64,000 bases of DNA from 62-47 sp044463945 (lineage in GTDB: Bacteria; Pseudomonadota; Alphaproteobacteria; Rhizobiales; Xanthobacteraceae): NCBI GenBank assembly GCA_044463945.1, contig JBIQLW010000019.1:1-64000 (forward strand), written 5' to 3'. A model generated the notes under the pieces. The model was not told where the DNA came from and searched no databases. It worked only from the letters and a program-made list of their open reading frames with translations. The translations under genes were made by a program, and so were the position numbers. Positions 1 through 8,967 of this stretch are shown here, in pieces (position 1 is the first letter of the stretch; every line of letters begins with the position of its first letter).

Positions 1-30
1 CCAGCAAAAAATCGCCTCACTTCTGCAAAG

Positions 31-119
31 CCTTCGCGAAGGCGGACGATCCAGTCATCCTTGCAGGCGAAATTGATCCCACGGAATACTGGATCCTCCG
101 CTTTCGCGGCGTATGACGG
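31..119. repeat. Composite dispersed palindromic repeat
   Basis: Two arms face each other: CCTTCGCGAAGGCGGACGAT at the left and a related TGGATCCTCCGCTTTCGCGG...TATGACGG arm at the right, separated by about 30 bases. The same two-arm layout recurs near 14.4, 42.7 and 50.1 kb, and one arm recurs at 55.9 kb. The 210 bases before asd hold only this repeat and no convincing gene. Confidence 0.7.
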
Positions 120-210
120 TTTTCGTGTTGCTCACTTGCGCAAATGCAACTCGCCCCAAACGAAAACGGGCGGCCCGCGCCGCCCGCTTTGCATTCGTGA
201 CGCCGCGCGG

Positions 211-1245
211 TTACGCCGCCTTCTGCTTCGGCTGCAACAGCTTGCGGTTGACCAGGCACTCGGCGATCTGGATGGCGTTGAGCGCCGCGCCCTTGCGCAG
301 GTTGTCGGAGACGCACCACAGCACGAGGCCGTTCTCCACCGTCGCGTCCTCGCGGATGCGGCTGACGTAGGTGGCGTCCTCGCCCGCCGATTCATACGGC
401 GTGACGTAGCCGCCCGGCTCGCGCTTGTCGATCACCAGGCACCCCGGCGCCTTGCGCAGCACCTCGCGCGCCTCGTCGACGCTGATCGGCTTCTCGAACT
501 CGATGTTGACCGCCTCCGAATGGCCGATGAACACCGGCACCCGGACGCAGGTCGCCGTCAGTTTGATCTTCGGATCGAGGATCTTCTTGGTTTCGGCCAC
601 CATCTTCCATTCTTCCTTGGTGTAGCCGTCCTCCATGAAGACATCGATGTGCGGGATCACGTTGAAGGCGATCCGCTTCGGGAATTTCTTGGTGACGATA
701 TCGCTCGCGGTATAGACCGCCTTGGTCTGCGCGAACAGTTCGTCCATGCCGTCCTTGCCCGCGCCCGACACTGACTGATAGGTCGAGACCACCACGCGCC
801 TGATCGTCGCCGCGTCGTGCAGCGGCTTCAGCGCGACGACGAGTTGCGCCGTCGAGCAGTTCGGGTTGGCGATGATGTTCTTCTTGGTGAAGCCGCTGAC
901 CGCGTCGGCGTTCACTTCAGGCACGATCAGCGGCACGTCGGCGTCGTAGCGCCATGCCGACGAGTTGTCGATCACCACCGCGCCCTGCGCGCCGATCTTC
1001 GGCGACCACTCCTTCGAGACGTCGCCGCCCGCCGACATCAGGCAGATGTCGACGTCGCTGAAATCGTAGTTTTCCAGCGCCTTGACTTTCAGGGTGCGGT
1101 CGCCGAACGAGACGTCGGTGCCGACGCTGCGCCGCGAGGCCAGCGCCACCACCTCGTCCGCCGGGAATTTGCGCTCATCGAGGATGTTGAGCATTTCCCG
1201 TCCGACATTGCCGGTCGCCCCGGCCACCGCAACCTTGTAACCCAT
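211..1245 (-). CDS. asd: Aspartate-semialdehyde dehydrogenase
   Basis: Reduces aspartyl phosphate to aspartate semialdehyde with NADPH, the branch-point step of lysine, methionine and threonine synthesis and of diaminopimelate for the cell wall. The 344-residue product begins with the Rossmann motif GATGNVGREM (residues 9-18). Its catalytic cysteine is Cys130 in NPNCSTAQ, and the C-terminal substrate domain is intact, so the length is normal for the family. It is transcribed leftward, away from the following hypothetical gene, with a 115-base intergenic region upstream. The start is the ATG at 1243-1245, where the nucleotide-binding motif begins almost at once. Identification is secure. Confidence 0.97.
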   Translation of the reverse strand: MGYKVAVAGATGNVGREMLNILDERKFPADEVVALASRRSVGTDVSFGDRTLKVKALENYDFSDVDICLMSAGGDVSKEWSPKIGAQGAVVIDNSSAWRYDADVPLIVPEVNADAVSGFTKKNIIANPNCSTAQLVVALKPLHDAATIRRVVVSTYQSVSGAGKDGMDELFAQTKAVYTASDIVTKKFPKRIAFNVIPHIDVFMEDGYTKEEWKMVAETKKILDPKIKLTATCVRVPVFIGHSEAVNIEFEKPISVDEAREVLRKAPGCLVIDKREPGGYVTPYESAGEDATYVSRIREDATVENGLVLWCVSDNLRKGAALNAIQIAECLVNRKLLQPKQKAA

Positions 1246-1360
1246 CGTTCACTCTCCGAGCAAAAATGCCGCCGCGCCGCGCGTCGCGGCAAGCAAGCGG
1301 AAGCGCTTCTATGCGAGAAACGCCGCAAACACAACATTCGCACGCAAACCGGGCTTTTCC

Positions 1361-2194
1361 ATGCGCTTTCTTCCCTCCGGCCACGCGCGGCTTCCGCACG
1401 GGACCGGGCTCGGTCCTGCGTTGCGCGAGTTCGCCGCCGAATGCGGCGTGGTGGCGAAGTGTCTCGCCGCTTATCTGGGGGCGCTGGCGGCGATCGCCGG
1501 CGCTGCGGTGGCGTTCGTCACCCACTGGGATTTCGACGACGGCCTCGCGCGGCTGCCGCTCGACGCCGTGCTGGGCGCGGACCGGCCGCAGGCGGCCTGG
1601 CGGCTGGCCCCGCAAGCGCCGGCCGCCTTCGCCGTCAGCCAGTTCGACACCGCTGGAATCGTCGCCGATTACGAGGTTTTTCTGGGCGAGGGCGACGGCC
1701 GTAGGGATATTTTCCGATGGACCATGGCGGCCGACCACAGCCCGGTGGCCGGATTGCGGATCGACCGCCCCGCCGGCGACCTGCCGGGCGAGGCTGTGGT
1801 GGCGGTGCTGGCGGAAGCCGGACTCGGCGGGATCGTCGATACCGACGCCGCCGGCGTCATCGACAGCAAGTTCGGCCCGGTCCGGCTGCTGCGCCTGATC
1901 GACGGCGAGGGCGCGGCCGCGCCCTGCCTCGGCTTCGTCAGGAGCTTCGCCCGCCCCAGCCTGCGCTTCGAGGGCTGGTCCTGTCGGGGCGAAACCGCGG
2001 CCGACCGCCGCGCCGCCGTCGCCTGCCTGCTCAACCGCCTGGTGCTGCTCACCGCCGGCAATGACGCGAGACTCGCGGAATTGTTCGCCCATGCCGAATT
2101 GCGCCGGCCCGATTGCGTCGCCGCCGGCGCGGCGCGGCAGACCGCCGACTGGATCGTCGGCGCGCACGAGCCGCGGCTGCGCGGCGCGCTGTAG
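1361..2194 (+). CDS. Membrane-anchored protein of unknown function
   Basis: I do not recognise this 277-residue protein. One hydrophobic segment (about residues 36-55) follows a polar N-terminus, so a single-pass inner-membrane protein with most of its mass on one side is likely. The rest is alpha/beta-like, with no zinc, heme or nucleotide motif I can name. Codon use matches the surrounding genes, and the frame stays open for 834 bases without a plausible competitor, so it is probably real. It stands divergent to asd. The start is uncertain: no strong ribosome-binding site precedes 1361 and a GTG start further in is possible. Confidence 0.7.
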   Translation: MRFLPSGHARLPHGTGLGPALREFAAECGVVAKCLAAYLGALAAIAGAAVAFVTHWDFDDGLARLPLDAVLGADRPQAAWRLAPQAPAAFAVSQFDTAGIVADYEVFLGEGDGRRDIFRWTMAADHSPVAGLRIDRPAGDLPGEAVVAVLAEAGLGGIVDTDAAGVIDSKFGPVRLLRLIDGEGAAAPCLGFVRSFARPSLRFEGWSCRGETAADRRAAVACLLNRLVLLTAGNDARLAELFAHAELRRPDCVAAGAARQTADWIVGAHEPRLRGAL

Positions 2195-2372
2195 CGCCGG
2201 GCCGGATCGCTGGCAGGGGGCGGCGTCGATGCAACATTTGACGCCTTCGACCGTTATTGTCGCCCGGTGTGGCCCGAATGACCTTGTGGGTGTGGCCGCC
2301 CGGCCGCTAAAATGGCCGGCAATCGCATGACCGATTCCGGTTGCCCTGATTTCGCCTGCCCATGAGGACCCG

Positions 2373-2753
2373 ATGATCCCGAATTTGCTTGCCGCCCCGA
2401 ACCTGTCCGCGCTGCGCCGCGCGGCGTTGCTGGCGGCAGTGGCCGTGCTGGCCGTTGGCGTCAGCGTGCCGCCGGCCGATGCCGCTCCGCGCAAGCGCGG
2501 CGAGCGTGGCTATACCCAGCGCGGGCCCAACGTGTCGTATCAGGCCGGGCCGCGCACCCGCATCTACGTCACCAAGCGCTCGTGGCTCGACGCCGGAACC
2601 GAGGTGTTGCCGGGCGAGCGCAAGTTCATGGACTACGCGATCCCGCCGGGCCAGTCGTTCGGCAACCAGAACCTCAACCGCCCGCTCGACCGCCAGCCGC
2701 TGAGCCCCGGCTACGATCTCGGCGGCTACCCGCAGCAGTTCCCGCTCTACTGA
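2373..2753 (+). CDS. Small exported protein of unknown function
   Basis: A 126-residue product. A positively charged N-terminus and a hydrophobic stretch (about residues 18-32) end in VPPADAA, a clear signal-peptide pattern with cleavage after about residue 37. The mature part is basic, Tyr-, Pro- and Gly-rich and ends in QQFPLY. I see no catalytic motif. The ATG at 2373 is preceded by GAGGAC about 6 bases upstream. The gene is closed 17 bases downstream by a strong hairpin terminator, so it is probably monocistronic. An envelope role is inference only. Confidence 0.75.
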   Translation: MIPNLLAAPNLSALRRAALLAAVAVLAVGVSVPPADAAPRKRGERGYTQRGPNVSYQAGPRTRIYVTKRSWLDAGTEVLPGERKFMDYAIPPGQSFGNQNLNRPLDRQPLSPGYDLGGYPQQFPLY

Positions 2754-2770
2754 GCGGCATTCATTTCAAG

Positions 2771-2803
2771 TAAAAATGCCCGGCCAGCGGCCGGGCATTT
2801 TTA
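2771..2803. terminator. Bidirectional intrinsic terminator
   Basis: TAAAAATGCCCGGCC-AGC-GGCCGGGCATTTTTA is a near-perfect inverted repeat with an A tract on one side and a T tract on the other, so it can act in both directions. It lies between the small exported-protein gene (+) and leuB (-), which converge here. Confidence 0.9.
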
Positions 2804-2843
2804 CTTTTGGAATAGTGAGCGCTGCATTGTGTGACATGCGACT

Positions 2844-2867
2844 CTCTCCCCCGCAAGCGGGGGAGAG
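2844..2867. repeat. CTCCCCCGC-AA-GCGGGGGAG hairpin repeat
   Basis: A perfect 11-bp stem (CTCTCCCCCGC / GCGGGGGAGAG) with an AA loop. Variants of the same hairpin occur near 12791-12810 and 60776-60854. It carries no T tract, so it is more likely a dispersed repeat than a terminator. Confidence 0.65.
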
Positions 2868-2931
2868 GACCACAACGGCCAGCGTCGAATGAAGCCGACA
2901 CGCTCTTGCAGGGACGCCGCGAGGGGGTGCC

Positions 2932-4044
2932 TCAGCCGTGCAGCGCCTGCATTTCCTTGAGGATGGCCTCGCCCATGGCGGCGGTGGAGACGATGGTGGC
3001 GCCCTCCGATTGCAGATCGGCGGTGCGCAGGCCCTTCGCCAGCACCGCGGCGATTGCCTGATCGAGCTTGTCGGCGAGGTCGCCGCGGTCGAAGGAATAG
3101 CGCAGCGCCATGCCGAACGACGCCAGCATGGCGATCGGGTTGGCCTTGCCTTGCCCGGCGATATCCGGTGCGGAGCCGTGGACCGGCTCGTACAGCGCCT
3201 TGCGCGTGCCGGTCTTGGCGTCGGTCTCGCCGAGCGAGGCGGACGGCAGCATCCCGAGCGAGCCGGTGAGCATCGCCGCGATATCGGACAGCATGTCGCC
3301 GAACAGGTTGTCGGTGACGATGACGTCGAACTGCTTAGGTGCGCGCACCAATTGCATCCCGCCGGAATCGGCGAGCTGGTGGTCGAGCGCGACGTCCTTG
3401 TATTCGCGCTGATGTACTGCCGTCACCACCTCGTTCCACAGCACGCCCGACTTCATGACGTTGCGCTTTTCCATCGAGGTCAGCTTGTTGCGGCGCTTGC
3501 GCGCGAGGTCGAAGGCGACGCGGGCGATGCGCTCGATCTCGTAGGTGTCGTAGACCTGGGTGTCGATGGCGCGCTTCTGGCCGTTGCCGAGGTCGGTGAT
3601 GGTTTTCGGCTCGCCGAAATAGACGCCGCCGGTCAGTTCGCGCACGATCATGATGTCGAGGCCCTCGACCACCTCCGGCTTGAGGCTGGAGGACTGCGCC
3701 AGCGCCGGATAGCAGATCGCCGGCCGCAGGTTGGCGAACAGCGCGAGGTCCTTGCGCAGCCGCAACAGACCCGCTTCCGGTCGCACCTCGTAGGGCACCG
3801 GGTCCCATTTCGGGCCGCCGACCGCGCCGAACAGCACCGCGTCGGCGGCGAGCGCCCTGGCCATGGTGGCGTCGGTGATGCTGACCCTGTCGGCGTCGTA
3901 GGAGGCGCCGCCGACCAGCCCTTCCTCGGTCTCGAATTTGGCGATGCCCTGCGCGTCGAGCCAGCCGATCAGGCGCTTCACCTCGCCCATGACCTCGGGG
4001 CCGATGCCGTCGCCGGGGAGAAGGAGAAGCTTGTGGGTCGCCAT
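2932..4044 (-). CDS. leuB: 3-isopropylmalate dehydrogenase
   Basis: Oxidatively decarboxylates 3-isopropylmalate to 2-oxoisocaproate in leucine synthesis, NAD- and Mg-dependent, cytoplasmic. The 370-residue product has the family features in order: LLPGDGIGPEV at the N-terminus, the RLRKDLALFANLRP substrate loop, the REL..GVYFG segment, the metal-binding aspartates in VTDNLFGDMLSD, and the NAD-binding EPVHGSAPDIAGQ. The frame is open far upstream to 4770, but the conserved N-terminus fixes the start at the ATG at 4042-4044. It is divergent from the MFS gene that begins about 140 bases upstream. Confidence 0.97.
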   Translation of the reverse strand: MATHKLLLLPGDGIGPEVMGEVKRLIGWLDAQGIAKFETEEGLVGGASYDADRVSITDATMARALAADAVLFGAVGGPKWDPVPYEVRPEAGLLRLRKDLALFANLRPAICYPALAQSSSLKPEVVEGLDIMIVRELTGGVYFGEPKTITDLGNGQKRAIDTQVYDTYEIERIARVAFDLARKRRNKLTSMEKRNVMKSGVLWNEVVTAVHQREYKDVALDHQLADSGGMQLVRAPKQFDVIVTDNLFGDMLSDIAAMLTGSLGMLPSASLGETDAKTGTRKALYEPVHGSAPDIAGQGKANPIAMLASFGMALRYSFDRGDLADKLDQAIAAVLAKGLRTADLQSEGATIVSTAAMGEAILKEMQALHG

Positions 4045-4182
4045 GATGATATTGCCTGATGCGCGTTGCGGGAGGATCGAGGAAATGCGCGCTTGTGCTA
4101 AAGCCCCGTTGCGCAAATGGCAAGACACCGTTGTGCAGGCCGCAGCATTGCTGGCACAGTGCGCGGAGCTCCGGAGCCGCCC

Positions 4183-5379
4183 GTGACCGTCCCCAGATCC
4201 GACCTGTCCCAGCCCGCTGATGTGGCGCGCCTCCTGCTCGTCCTGTCGCTGGCGCCGACGATCGGGCTCGGCATCGGCCGTTTCGTCTACTCGCTGGTGC
4301 TGCCCGACATGCGCGACTCGCTGGGCTGGTCCTACGCGGCCGCGGGCTTCATGAACACCATCAACGCCGCCGGTTATCTCGGCGGCGCGCTGATCGCCTC
4401 CCGGCTGTGCAACCGCTTCGGCCTGTTCAGGGTGCTGCGCGACGGCACGCTGGCCTGCGTGGCGGCGCTGATCCTGTCGGGCGTGTCCGGCAACTTCGTC
4501 ATGCTGAGCTTCGCGCGGCTGTTGATCGGCGTCGGCGCGGCGGTGGCGTTCGTCTCGGGCGGCGCGATGGCCGCGACGCTGGTGCAATCCCAGCCGGCGC
4601 GCGCGAGCCTGCTGCTGAGCCTGTTCTATGCCGGGCCGGGGTTCGGCATTTTCATCTCGGGGGCGCTGGCGCCGTTCATGCTGGCTTATTTCGGCCCCGG
4701 CTCGTGGTGGATGGTGTGGCTGGCGATGGCGGCGATTTCCAGCGTGATGATGGTGGTGCTGCTGCGCCATGCCATCGATGCGCCCGCGCCGGTCGCCGAC
4801 GCCGCGCCGGGCAAATTCGCGATTCCGCCGGTGGCGATCTATCTCGCCGGCTATTTTCTGTTCGGCGCCGGCTACATCGCCTACATGACCTTCATGATCG
4901 CCTTCGTCCGCGACGCCGGCGGCGGCCCGGCGGCGCAGAGCGCGTTCTGGTGCCTGATCGGCCTGAGCGCCTTCGCCTCGCCGTGGGTGTGGCGCCGCCT
5001 GCTGGCGCGCGGCCGCAGCGGCGTATCCACCGCCATCCTCCTCGCCTTCAACGCCATCGGCGCGGCGCTGCCGCTGCTCAGCCAGTCGCCGTTGATGCTG
5101 GCGCTGTCGGCGATCGTGTTCGGGGTGGCATTCTTCGCGGTGGTGACCGCGACCACCGCCTATGTGCGGTTCAACTATCCGCCGGCGCTGTGGCCCGCGG
5201 CGATCGCGGCGATGACCGCCGCCTTCGGCATCGGCCAGACGCTGGGGCCGATCGCCACCGGCATGATTACCGACGCCACCGGCAGCCTGTCGTGGGGCCT
5301 CGGCGTCTCGGCGGCGACGTTGGTGCTGGGCGCGATCGCGATGGCGTTCCAGCGACCGCTCACGCCCTCGCGGGCGTAG
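4183..5379 (+). CDS. YbfB/YjiJ-family MFS transporter
   Basis: Inner-membrane carrier of about 398 residues with roughly 12 hydrophobic helices. The opening PTIGLGIGRFVYSLVLPDM and the cytoplasmic loop between helices 2 and 3 fit the YbfB/YjiJ branch of the major facilitator superfamily. The substrate cannot be read from the sequence. The frame opens at 4117, but the first 22 residues are polar and overlap the leuB promoter region. GTG 4183, 6 bases behind a GGAG, is the likelier start. Its stop lies 5 bases from the end of the convergent sodC. Confidence 0.85.
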   Translation: MTVPRSDLSQPADVARLLLVLSLAPTIGLGIGRFVYSLVLPDMRDSLGWSYAAAGFMNTINAAGYLGGALIASRLCNRFGLFRVLRDGTLACVAALILSGVSGNFVMLSFARLLIGVGAAVAFVSGGAMAATLVQSQPARASLLLSLFYAGPGFGIFISGALAPFMLAYFGPGSWWMVWLAMAAISSVMMVVLLRHAIDAPAPVADAAPGKFAIPPVAIYLAGYFLFGAGYIAYMTFMIAFVRDAGGGPAAQSAFWCLIGLSAFASPWVWRRLLARGRSGVSTAILLAFNAIGAALPLLSQSPLMLALSAIVFGVAFFAVVTATTAYVRFNYPPALWPAAIAAMTAAFGIGQTLGPIATGMITDATGSLSWGLGVSAATLVLGAIAMAFQRPLTPSRA

Positions 5380-5384
5380 ATAGA

Positions 5385-5897
5385 CTACGGTTCAACCACC
5401 GCGCAGGCGATGCGGCCGCCGGCGTTGCCGGCCGGATCGGACTTGTAGTCGTCGACGGTGGCGTGGATCACCAGCGCGGTGCCGTCGGCCTTGAGCAGCG
5501 AGTTCGGCGCGCCCTTCGCCAGCGTTACCGCCGGATTGAGGACTTCGAGCTTGAGTTCGCCGGAAGCCGGAATGTCGAGGTTCGGCATGTCGCCGGCATG
5601 GGGACCGTCGCTCGCCATCATGCCGTGCTTCTTGTTCTGCGGGTTGAAGTGGCCGCCTGCGGTGTTGAACGGCGCCTCGCATTTGCCGACCGCGTGGACG
5701 TGGAAGGCGTGGCCGCCGGGCGGCAGCCCTTTCAGCGCCAGCTTGATGAGGACGCCGTCGTTGACCTGCACGAGGTCGGCGCGGCCGACATCGGCGCCGT
5801 CGGCGTTCTTGAAGGTGGCCTTGGCGGTTTCCGCCGAGGCGCTCGCCAGCGCGACGGTGGAAATCAGTGCGGTCGCAAACACGGTGCGCAGAAACAT
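5385..5897 (-). CDS. sodC: Periplasmic Cu,Zn superoxide dismutase
   Basis: Dismutates superoxide in the periplasm. The 170-residue precursor has a signal peptide ending in ASASAE (about residue 23). The copper-ligand motif HAFHVHAVGKCE follows, then GGHFNPQNKKHG (bridging and zinc histidines), the disulfide cysteines, and a C-terminal GGRIACAVVEP. The length is normal. GGGAGGT sits 5-6 bases before the ATG at 5895-5897. The frame is open about 50 codons further upstream, but that part is not signal-like. Convergent with the MFS gene. Confidence 0.95.
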   Translation of the reverse strand: MFLRTVFATALISTVALASASAETAKATFKNADGADVGRADLVQVNDGVLIKLALKGLPPGGHAFHVHAVGKCEAPFNTAGGHFNPQNKKHGMMASDGPHAGDMPNLDIPASGELKLEVLNPAVTLAKGAPNSLLKADGTALVIHATVDDYKSDPAGNAGGRIACAVVEP

Positions 5898-6073
5898 GGG
5901 ACCTCCCTTATCTATCGCGATGGAGTGTATCGCGACGTGACCGTGCCGGCCGCTGCGGTCAGGCCCGGCCGTCGCACGGCTGACGGCTCCCGCCGATGGT
6001 CCGGACAGAACCCGCCAGCACGCGGAGTTGTTCCGTCCGGTTATTGATGCCACCCTAGCAGGACCGGCGCGGG

Positions 6074-6718
6074 GTGGCTATTGACGGCATGGGCGATATC
6101 TGGGGGATTCCGTTTTCGACGCTGGCGTCGTTCGCGCTGACCTCGCTGGTGATCGAGATCACGCCGGGGCCGAACATGAGCTATCTGGCGCTGGTCGCGG
6201 CCACCGATGGCCGCCGCGCCGGTTTCGCTACCGTCGGCGGTATCACTCTCGGCCTCGCGATCGTCGGCACGGTGGCAGGGTTCGGCGTCGCCGAGGCAAT
6301 CCAGGCGTCCGATGCGGTGTACGCGATCCTGCGCTGGGCCGGCGTGGCCTTCCTGCTTTACCTCGCTTGGGACGGCTGGCGTTCCCCGGCCGCGACGGAG
6401 ACGCTCGGGGAGGCGGAGGACGGCAAGCATTTCGTGCGAGGGCTGCTCACCAATCTGCTCAATCCGAAGGCCGGCGCGTTCTATATCGCCGTTCTGCCCA
6501 CCTTCATGATACCGCAGCTATCGCCGGTGCCGCAGGCCATGGTGTTGACGGCGATCTATGTCGGCGCCGCCACGCTGATTCATCTGGCCATCGTCATGCT
6601 CGCCGGCACGCTGGAGCCGGTCCTCACCGATCCGCGCCGCGAGAGGATCGCCCGGCGCGTGCTGTCGGCTCTGCTGGCGCTGGTGGCGCTGTGGTTCGCG
6701 TGGGCGACGGCGCGCTGA
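6074..6718 (+). CDS. LysE/RhtB-family amino-acid exporter
   Basis: A 214-residue inner-membrane protein with about six hydrophobic helices. It carries the LysE-family signatures ITPGPNMSYLALVAA near residue 29 and LLTNLLNPKAGAFYIAVLP in the middle. Family members export amino acids or other small metabolites; the substrate is not predictable. The start is either GTG 6074 or ATG 6089, five codons later. No strong ribosome-binding site separates them. It precedes matB by about 100 bases on the same strand. Confidence 0.88.
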   Translation: MAIDGMGDIWGIPFSTLASFALTSLVIEITPGPNMSYLALVAATDGRRAGFATVGGITLGLAIVGTVAGFGVAEAIQASDAVYAILRWAGVAFLLYLAWDGWRSPAATETLGEAEDGKHFVRGLLTNLLNPKAGAFYIAVLPTFMIPQLSPVPQAMVLTAIYVGAATLIHLAIVMLAGTLEPVLTDPRRERIARRVLSALLALVALWFAWATAR

Positions 6719-6839
6719 TTCAGGCTGCGTTTGTTGCGTGGGGACGCACGTTGTTGCTATTGATGAGTGATCCTCTTACGCCGCGAGCCGACGGCTCCCG
6801 CTCATCCGGCGACCTCATCCAGTGATTTTGGACCGACGC

Positions 6840-8366
6840 ATGACCAGCACGCCGAACGCCAACCTGTTTTCCCGCCTGTTCGACAGCCTCGACGATCCGT
6901 CGCGGCTGGCGATCGAAACCGACGACGGTCAGCGCATCAGCTACGGCGATCTGATCGCCCGCGCCGGGCAGATCGCCAACGCGCTGACGAAGCGCGGCGT
7001 CAAGGTCGGCGACCGGGTCGCGGTGCAGGTCGAGAAGTCGGTTCAGAACCTGATCCTGTATCTCGCGGTGGTCCGCGCCGGCGCGATCTATCTGCCGCTC
7101 AACACCGCCTATACGCTGAACGAACTGGACTACTTCATCACCGACGCCGAGCCCTCGCTGGTGGTGTGCGATCCGGCCAGGGCCGAGGGGGTCCGCGCCA
7201 TCGCCGCGAAAGTCGGAGCGAAGGTTGACACCCTCGACGCGCGGGGCGGCGGCTCGCTGACCGAGGCGGCGGCTGGCGAGAAGGCCGACTTCGCCACGGT
7301 AATGCGCGGCAACGACGACCTCGCGGCGATCCTCTACACCTCCGGCACCACCGGCCGCTCCAAGGGCGCGATGCTGAGCCACGACAATCTGGCGTCGAAC
7401 TCGCTGACGCTGGTGGACTACTGGCGCTTCACCGACAAGGACGTCCTGATCCACGCGCTGCCGATCTACCACACCCACGGGCTGTTCGTGGCCAGCAACG
7501 TCACGCTGTTCGCGCGCGCCTCGATGATCTTTCTGCCGAAGCTCGATCCCGAACGGATCATTCAACTGATGCCGCGCGCGACCGTGCTGATGGGGGTGCC
7601 GACCTTCTATACGCGCCTCCTGCAAAGCCCGAACCTGACGAAGGAGGCGACCAGCCACATGCGGCTGTTCATTTCCGGCTCGGCGCCGCTGCTCGCCGAC
7701 ACCCATCGCGAATGGTCGGCGCGCACCGGCCACGCCGTGCTGGAGCGCTACGGTATGACGGAAACCAACATGAACACCTCGAACCCCTATGACGGCGAGC
7801 GGGTGCCCGGCGCGGTCGGCTTTCCGCTGCCGGGGGTTTCCGCCCGTGTGGTCGATCCCGAAACCGGCGGGCCGCTCGCGGCTGACGAGATCGGCATGAT
7901 CGAGGTGAAGGGGCCGAACGTCTTCAAGGGCTACTGGCGGATGCCGGAGAAGACCAGGGCGGAATTCCGCGACGACGGTTTCTTCATCACCGGCGACCTC
8001 GGCAAGATCGACGCGCGCGGCTATGTCCACATCGTCGGGCGCGGCAAGGACCTGGTGATTTCCGGCGGCTTCAACGTCTATCCCAAGGAGATCGAGAGCG
8101 AGATCGACGCGCTCGACGGCGTGGTGGAATCGGCGGTGATCGGTCTGCCGCACGCCGATTTCGGCGAAGGCGTCACCGCCGTGGTGGTGCCGCAGAAGGG
8201 CGCGAAGCTCGACGAGGCGTCGGTCCTGCGCGCGCTCGACGGGCGCCTCGCCAAATTCAAGATGCCCAAGCGCGTGCTGTTCGAGGACGATCTGCCGCGC
8301 AACACCATGGGCAAGGTGCAGAAGAACATCCTGCGCGAGAAGTACAAGGACCTTTACGCGACCTGA
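6840..8366 (+). CDS. matB: Malonyl-CoA synthetase
   Basis: ATP-dependent ligation of malonate to CoA through malonyl-AMP, giving malonyl-CoA for lipid or polyketide use or malonate assimilation. The 508-residue ANL-superfamily protein has the P-loop YTSGTTGRSKGA, the RYGMTETNMNTSNPYDG segment that holds the malonate-specific region, and the hinge and C-terminal GFNVYPKEIESEID. It ends with the acetyl-acceptor region PRNTMGKVQKN. It matches the R. palustris MatB sequence I remember almost residue for residue, which gives strong support. I chose ATG 6840; a GTG six codons earlier is possible. Confidence 0.95.
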   Translation: MTSTPNANLFSRLFDSLDDPSRLAIETDDGQRISYGDLIARAGQIANALTKRGVKVGDRVAVQVEKSVQNLILYLAVVRAGAIYLPLNTAYTLNELDYFITDAEPSLVVCDPARAEGVRAIAAKVGAKVDTLDARGGGSLTEAAAGEKADFATVMRGNDDLAAILYTSGTTGRSKGAMLSHDNLASNSLTLVDYWRFTDKDVLIHALPIYHTHGLFVASNVTLFARASMIFLPKLDPERIIQLMPRATVLMGVPTFYTRLLQSPNLTKEATSHMRLFISGSAPLLADTHREWSARTGHAVLERYGMTETNMNTSNPYDGERVPGAVGFPLPGVSARVVDPETGGPLAADEIGMIEVKGPNVFKGYWRMPEKTRAEFRDDGFFITGDLGKIDARGYVHIVGRGKDLVISGGFNVYPKEIESEIDALDGVVESAVIGLPHADFGEGVTAVVVPQKGAKLDEASVLRALDGRLAKFKMPKRVLFEDDLPRNTMGKVQKNILREKYKDLYAT

Positions 8367-8403
8367 GCGGCAGCCGCCGCGTGCGCGCACGATGCGGGCG
8401 GCG

Positions 8404-8891
8404 TCACACCACGTCGTCCGGCGCGAGGATGCAGCGCGCGGCGTCGGTCTCGATCTGGATGGTGACGTGGCCGATGCCGAACCGCTCCCGTAAGGCGCGG
8501 GGTCACGTCCATCAGGTAATCGTCGCCGGGCGCGCCGGCCGGGATCACCAGATGGCAGGCCAGCGCCAGTTCGGTGGTGCTCATCGCCCAGATGTGGAGA
8601 TCGTGAAGCGCCGCGACGCCGTCGCGGCTTTCGAGGAAGCCGCGCACCGCGGCCGGATCGGCCCGGCGCGGCACCGCGTCGAGTGACATCGCCATGCTGT
8701 CGCGGAGCAGGCTCCAGGTGCCTGCGACGATCACCGCCGCGATGACGATGGCGAAGGCGGCACCGAACCGCGCGGGCGCGTGCGAGTGGTGGTGATCGTG
8801 GCCGTGATGGGGATCGTGATCGTGCGGCTGCCGGCGATCCGCGCGCGGATGAAGGGCTTACGAGGATTGCGCGTGATCGGCGTGCGTCATG
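8404..8891 (-). pseudogene. Decayed cation-diffusion-facilitator (zinc/cobalt efflux) gene
   Basis: Reading leftward from the ATG at 8891, the reading frame starts MTHADHAQSS and hits TAA at codon 11. Past that stop the same frame gives a His-rich stretch (HDHDPHHGHDHHHSHAP) typical of CzcD/DmeF N-termini. It then jumps from FGAAFAI directly into VIAAVIVAGTWSLLRDSM, the last membrane helix of the family, so about five helices are missing. The C-terminal cytoplasmic domain follows (LHDLHIWAMSTTELALACH) and is frameshifted near 8500. The other frame continues RERFGIGHVTIQIE to a stop at 8404-8406. Three independent lesions make a pseudogene the best reading. Confidence 0.85.
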
Positions 8892-8967
8892 GAACCCCGG
8901 TAGCGTCGTCGTCGCGTCGAGCATGGGCACGTCCGCGGGCGAATACTATCACATGCGCCGAGCCGCC

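Noticed and set aside
4045..4770. N-terminal extension of leuB by about 240 codons
   Set aside because: The extension overlaps the MFS gene in antisense and has low-complexity composition. The family N-terminus begins at the ATG at 4042-4044.
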